Assembly (NCBI GenBank): GCA_025453715.1
Contig: JALOPT010000090.1
Location: forward strand, 1-6,819
From: Methanoregulaceae archaeon
GTDB taxonomy: Archaea > Halobacteriota > Methanomicrobia > Methanomicrobiales > Methanospirillaceae
Direction: 5' to 3'
Length of the DNA: 6,819 nt
Notes under the pieces: model-generated
What the model was told of the DNA's origin: nothing
Seen by the model: only the letters and a program-made list of their open reading frames with translations
The model's database searches: none
Made by a program: the position numbers and the translations under genes
Shown: positions 5,445 to 6,819 of the stretch, piece after piece
Layout: every line of letters begins with the position of its first letter
How positions within the stretch are numbered: position 1 is the stretch's first letter

Positions 5445-6113
5445 ATGAGTGACTCCTTTCCCGTGATACTGCTGGTTGCAGGTATCATTACCCTTGTGGC
5501 GTTCATAGAGGTCCTCATTCTCTCCATCCCTTTCAGGATCTCTCTGTCATTCCGGTCAGGTGAACAGGAAACGAAGGGGTATGTTGCAGGCTCATGGTTT
5601 ATTTTCGGTGCTGAGGTGCTCGTATCGGGGAAAGAACAGCAATTTTCGCTACTGGTCGGTGGTTACAGGATTTTGAAGCGGCCCTTTTCCCGTTTTGCGC
5701 CTCCTGAAAAAGGAGATGAAGATGGCCCGGGGCCAGGAGATATACCCGGGCTCCTCTCCTCCCTGGCCAGGCTCGAAAGACCTGCCCTCGATACCTTCCT
5801 TGACCTGGTCCGTCATACCCGGCTCGATTATGCACGGGGGACTGCCCGGATAGGGCTTGGCGACCCGGCCGCGACCGGTATGATGTATGGTCTCTACCGG
5901 GCGGTTATAGCTGTTCTTCCAGGAGATCGGGTTAATTTTATCATGATTCCTGAATTCAGCCGGGAGGTCCTTGATATTGATGTCACCTCCCGTTTCCGCA
6001 TTACGTACCCTGTCCTGGTACTTGTGAATGCGGTGAAAATCGTAACCCATCCGGCAGCACGAAAAATAATGAAAACCGGAAAGATAAAAAAAGCAGGAGA
6101 AGTGGCCACATGA
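5445..6113 (+). CDS. DUF2953 (YtfI-like) membrane protein
   Basis: A 222-residue protein with one N-terminal membrane helix (about 6-28, FPVILLVAGIITLVAFIEVL), then a soluble region. Residues 29-75 look like beta strands (FRISLSFRSG; AGSWFIFGAEVLV). Residues 80-105 are a Pro/Gly/Asp-rich linker. Residues 110-126 are a helix. The block DYARGTARIGLGDPAATGMMYGLYRAV (split by helix turns; 128-154) contains the GxxDPAxTGxxYG pattern I associate with DUF2953. The C-terminus has a strand or amphipathic segment (182-200) and a Lys-rich tail. In Bacillus, YtfI of this family is encoded beside ytfJ, so gene order supports the assignment. Function is unknown; with a single anchor it may tether GerW-type partners at the membrane (inference). 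It lies 15 bases after the GerW gene and overlaps the next gene by four bases (ATGA), so the three are almost certainly co-transcribed. Confidence 0.85.
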   Translation: MSDSFPVILLVAGIITLVAFIEVLILSIPFRISLSFRSGEQETKGYVAGSWFIFGAEVLVSGKEQQFSLLVGGYRILKRPFSRFAPPEKGDEDGPGPGDIPGLLSSLARLERPALDTFLDLVRHTRLDYARGTARIGLGDPAATGMMYGLYRAVIAVLPGDRVNFIMIPEFSREVLDIDVTSRFRITYPVLVLVNAVKIVTHPAARKIMKTGKIKKAGEVAT

Positions 6114-6328
6114 AACCGGCTATCCGGTTTTCTGACCCGGTTGATTGCGGGGAGCGGACTATTGTTCCGATAATCCGTGATATTACCAGGGTTTCCGATC
6201 AATGGGGGATGGTCGCCCGGGATCCGGTAGGACTGGTGATCATGGAAAATAAAGAGGCATGGTTTATTTCCCTTGCCGAAGGGATCACCCAGTCAGTTAT
6301 CGATGAACTGCTGGATACAGGGGAATAA
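6110..6328 (+). CDS. Miniature GerW-like protein (72 residues)
   Basis: No annotation would be obvious from this protein alone, but it aligns by eye with the GerW-family protein two genes upstream. PVDCGERTIVPIIR (10-23) matches PIDLGDKLVIPVTR with 5 of 14 identical and 6 more conservative. DPVGLVI (38-44) matches EPVALII. SLAEGIT with VIDELLD (54-69) matches SLRKEST with VINALSD, allowing a one-residue gap. The 25-residue Gly-rich loop between the first two blocks is replaced by 14 ordinary residues (DITRVSDQWGMVAR). It has no signal peptide or membrane helix. The ATG overlaps the TGA of the DUF2953 gene (ATGA), indicating translational coupling. I infer a minimal GerW-fold paralogue that could pair with, or compete with, the full-length protein. 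The gene is secure; the homology is a by-eye inference. Confidence 0.8.
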   Translation: MKPAIRFSDPVDCGERTIVPIIRDITRVSDQWGMVARDPVGLVIMENKEAWFISLAEGITQSVIDELLDTGE

Positions 6329-6450
6329 CGAAACGGTTTTCTTCAATATCCAGGTATACCTTTCATCACCTGCTGGGGGATCTCTCTTATTGACCGTGGT
6401 TCCGGGATCATCCACCTCACCCTTACCGCTGTCAGCCAGCAACGCTTTTG

Positions 6451-6819
6451 TCAGCAGACTGACAGGGCCACCGTGATGGCAAGTGCCCCGGTAATGAAAT
6501 TCGCAAGGAACCAACCCGCTCGTGCCGGATTTTTTGTAAAGGTAAGATAACGTCCTGCCTTCTTCTGGTTGCCGGTCCAGGACAAAAAGCTGATACTGTG
6601 GTAGAGGAGTATCACGCCCGGGATCCATGCAAGTGTGTAACCCCATTGTACACCAAGTATCAGCCCTGCCCCGGCAATGCCATATACCCAGCCGATAGCG
6701 ACATCTGCAACAGCAATGGCATTTTCATAGACCTCGTATTCCGGGGGCATATCAGCTTCCCAGATACCAACCCTGATAGCGAAATCCCTGTTTACCAGTG
6801 AGGTCAGTTGTCCGATCCA
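6451..6819 (-). CDS. Small multi-spanning membrane protein (5' end outside the window or at 6750)
   Basis: Function not recognised. The frame is open from the stop (6451-6453) to the right edge, giving 122 residues without a start. An ATG at 6750 would give 99 residues and is preceded by GGGAAG five bases upstream, a modest ribosome-binding match. However, the 23 residues before it (LVNRDFAIRVGIWEAD) look protein-like, so the start may lie beyond the window. Counting from the edge, predicted membrane helices are about 34-56 (VADVAIGWVYGIAGAGLIL), 60-80 (YTLAWIPGVILLYHSISFL) and 101-120 (AGWFLANFITGALAITVAL), joined by a basic loop TGNQKKAGRYLTFTKN. The residues EYEVYENAIAVAD before helix 1 suggest a conserved amphipathic lead-in. 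It converges on the GerW operon, 122 bases from its last gene, so it is a separate unit. Confidence 0.7.
   Translation of the reverse strand, partial: WIGQLTSLVNRDFAIRVGIWEADMPPEYEVYENAIAVADVAIGWVYGIAGAGLILGVQWGYTLAWIPGVILLYHSISFLSWTGNQKKAGRYLTFTKNPARAGWFLANFITGALAITVALSVC

Noticed and set aside
5003..5527. Minus-strand 174-codon ORF with a poly-Pro stretch
   Set aside because: The Pro run is the antisense of the GerW glycine loop; the plus-strand family match is clear.
6429..6465. Inverted repeat CTGTCAG / CTGACAG as a terminator between the convergent genes
   Set aside because: The stem overlaps the stop codon of the minus-strand gene, the loop is long, and no T tract follows on either strand.

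Overview
The window looks like archaeal chromosome, most likely from a methanogen of the Methanomicrobiales (Methanoregula-like). This is inferred from several signs. There is a surface protein with an N-terminal domain typical of these organisms followed by PKD repeats and a Thr-rich stalk. There are TATA-type promoter elements, including one placed for a leaderless mRNA. There is also a GerW (YtfJ)-like gene next to a DUF2953 gene in what is otherwise archaeal sequence. No rRNA, tRNA, CRISPR array, transposase or integrase was seen. No gene-free stretch exceeds about 255 bases.

Layout, left half. Bases 1-1436 hold the 3' part of a long coiled-coil protein whose start lies outside the window. 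It has 53-residue internal repeats, a Pro-rich linker and a compact C-terminal helical domain. After a 154-base gap comes a two-gene unit: a membrane-anchored PKD surface protein (1591-3024, TTG start) overlapping by 17 bases a cytoplasmic protein of unknown function (3008-3598). A 56-codon ORF (3567-3737) overlaps the end of that gene and may be a third member. A short lipoprotein gene follows (3852-4307) with its own probable leaderless promoter.

Layout, right half. The gap after the lipoprotein holds a hairpin with pseudoknot potential. A minus-strand zinc-ribbon protein (4497-4844) follows and diverges from a tight plus-strand operon: GerW/YtfJ-family protein (5043-5429), DUF2953 membrane protein (5445-6113) and a 72-residue protein (6110-6328). 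The right edge carries the minus-strand 3' part of a small multi-spanning membrane protein (6451-6819).

The most notable system is the operon at 5043-6328. In Bacillus, ytfJ/gerW and ytfI (DUF2953) are neighbours associated with spores, but methanogens do not sporulate. The third gene, which carries no obvious annotation, aligns by eye with the GerW-family protein in three blocks and lacks its glycine-rich loop. It therefore reads as a miniature GerW-fold paralogue. The operon would encode one membrane protein with a large and a small GerW-type partner, pointing to an ancestral envelope-associated module not tied to sporulation. The function is not known from the sequence.
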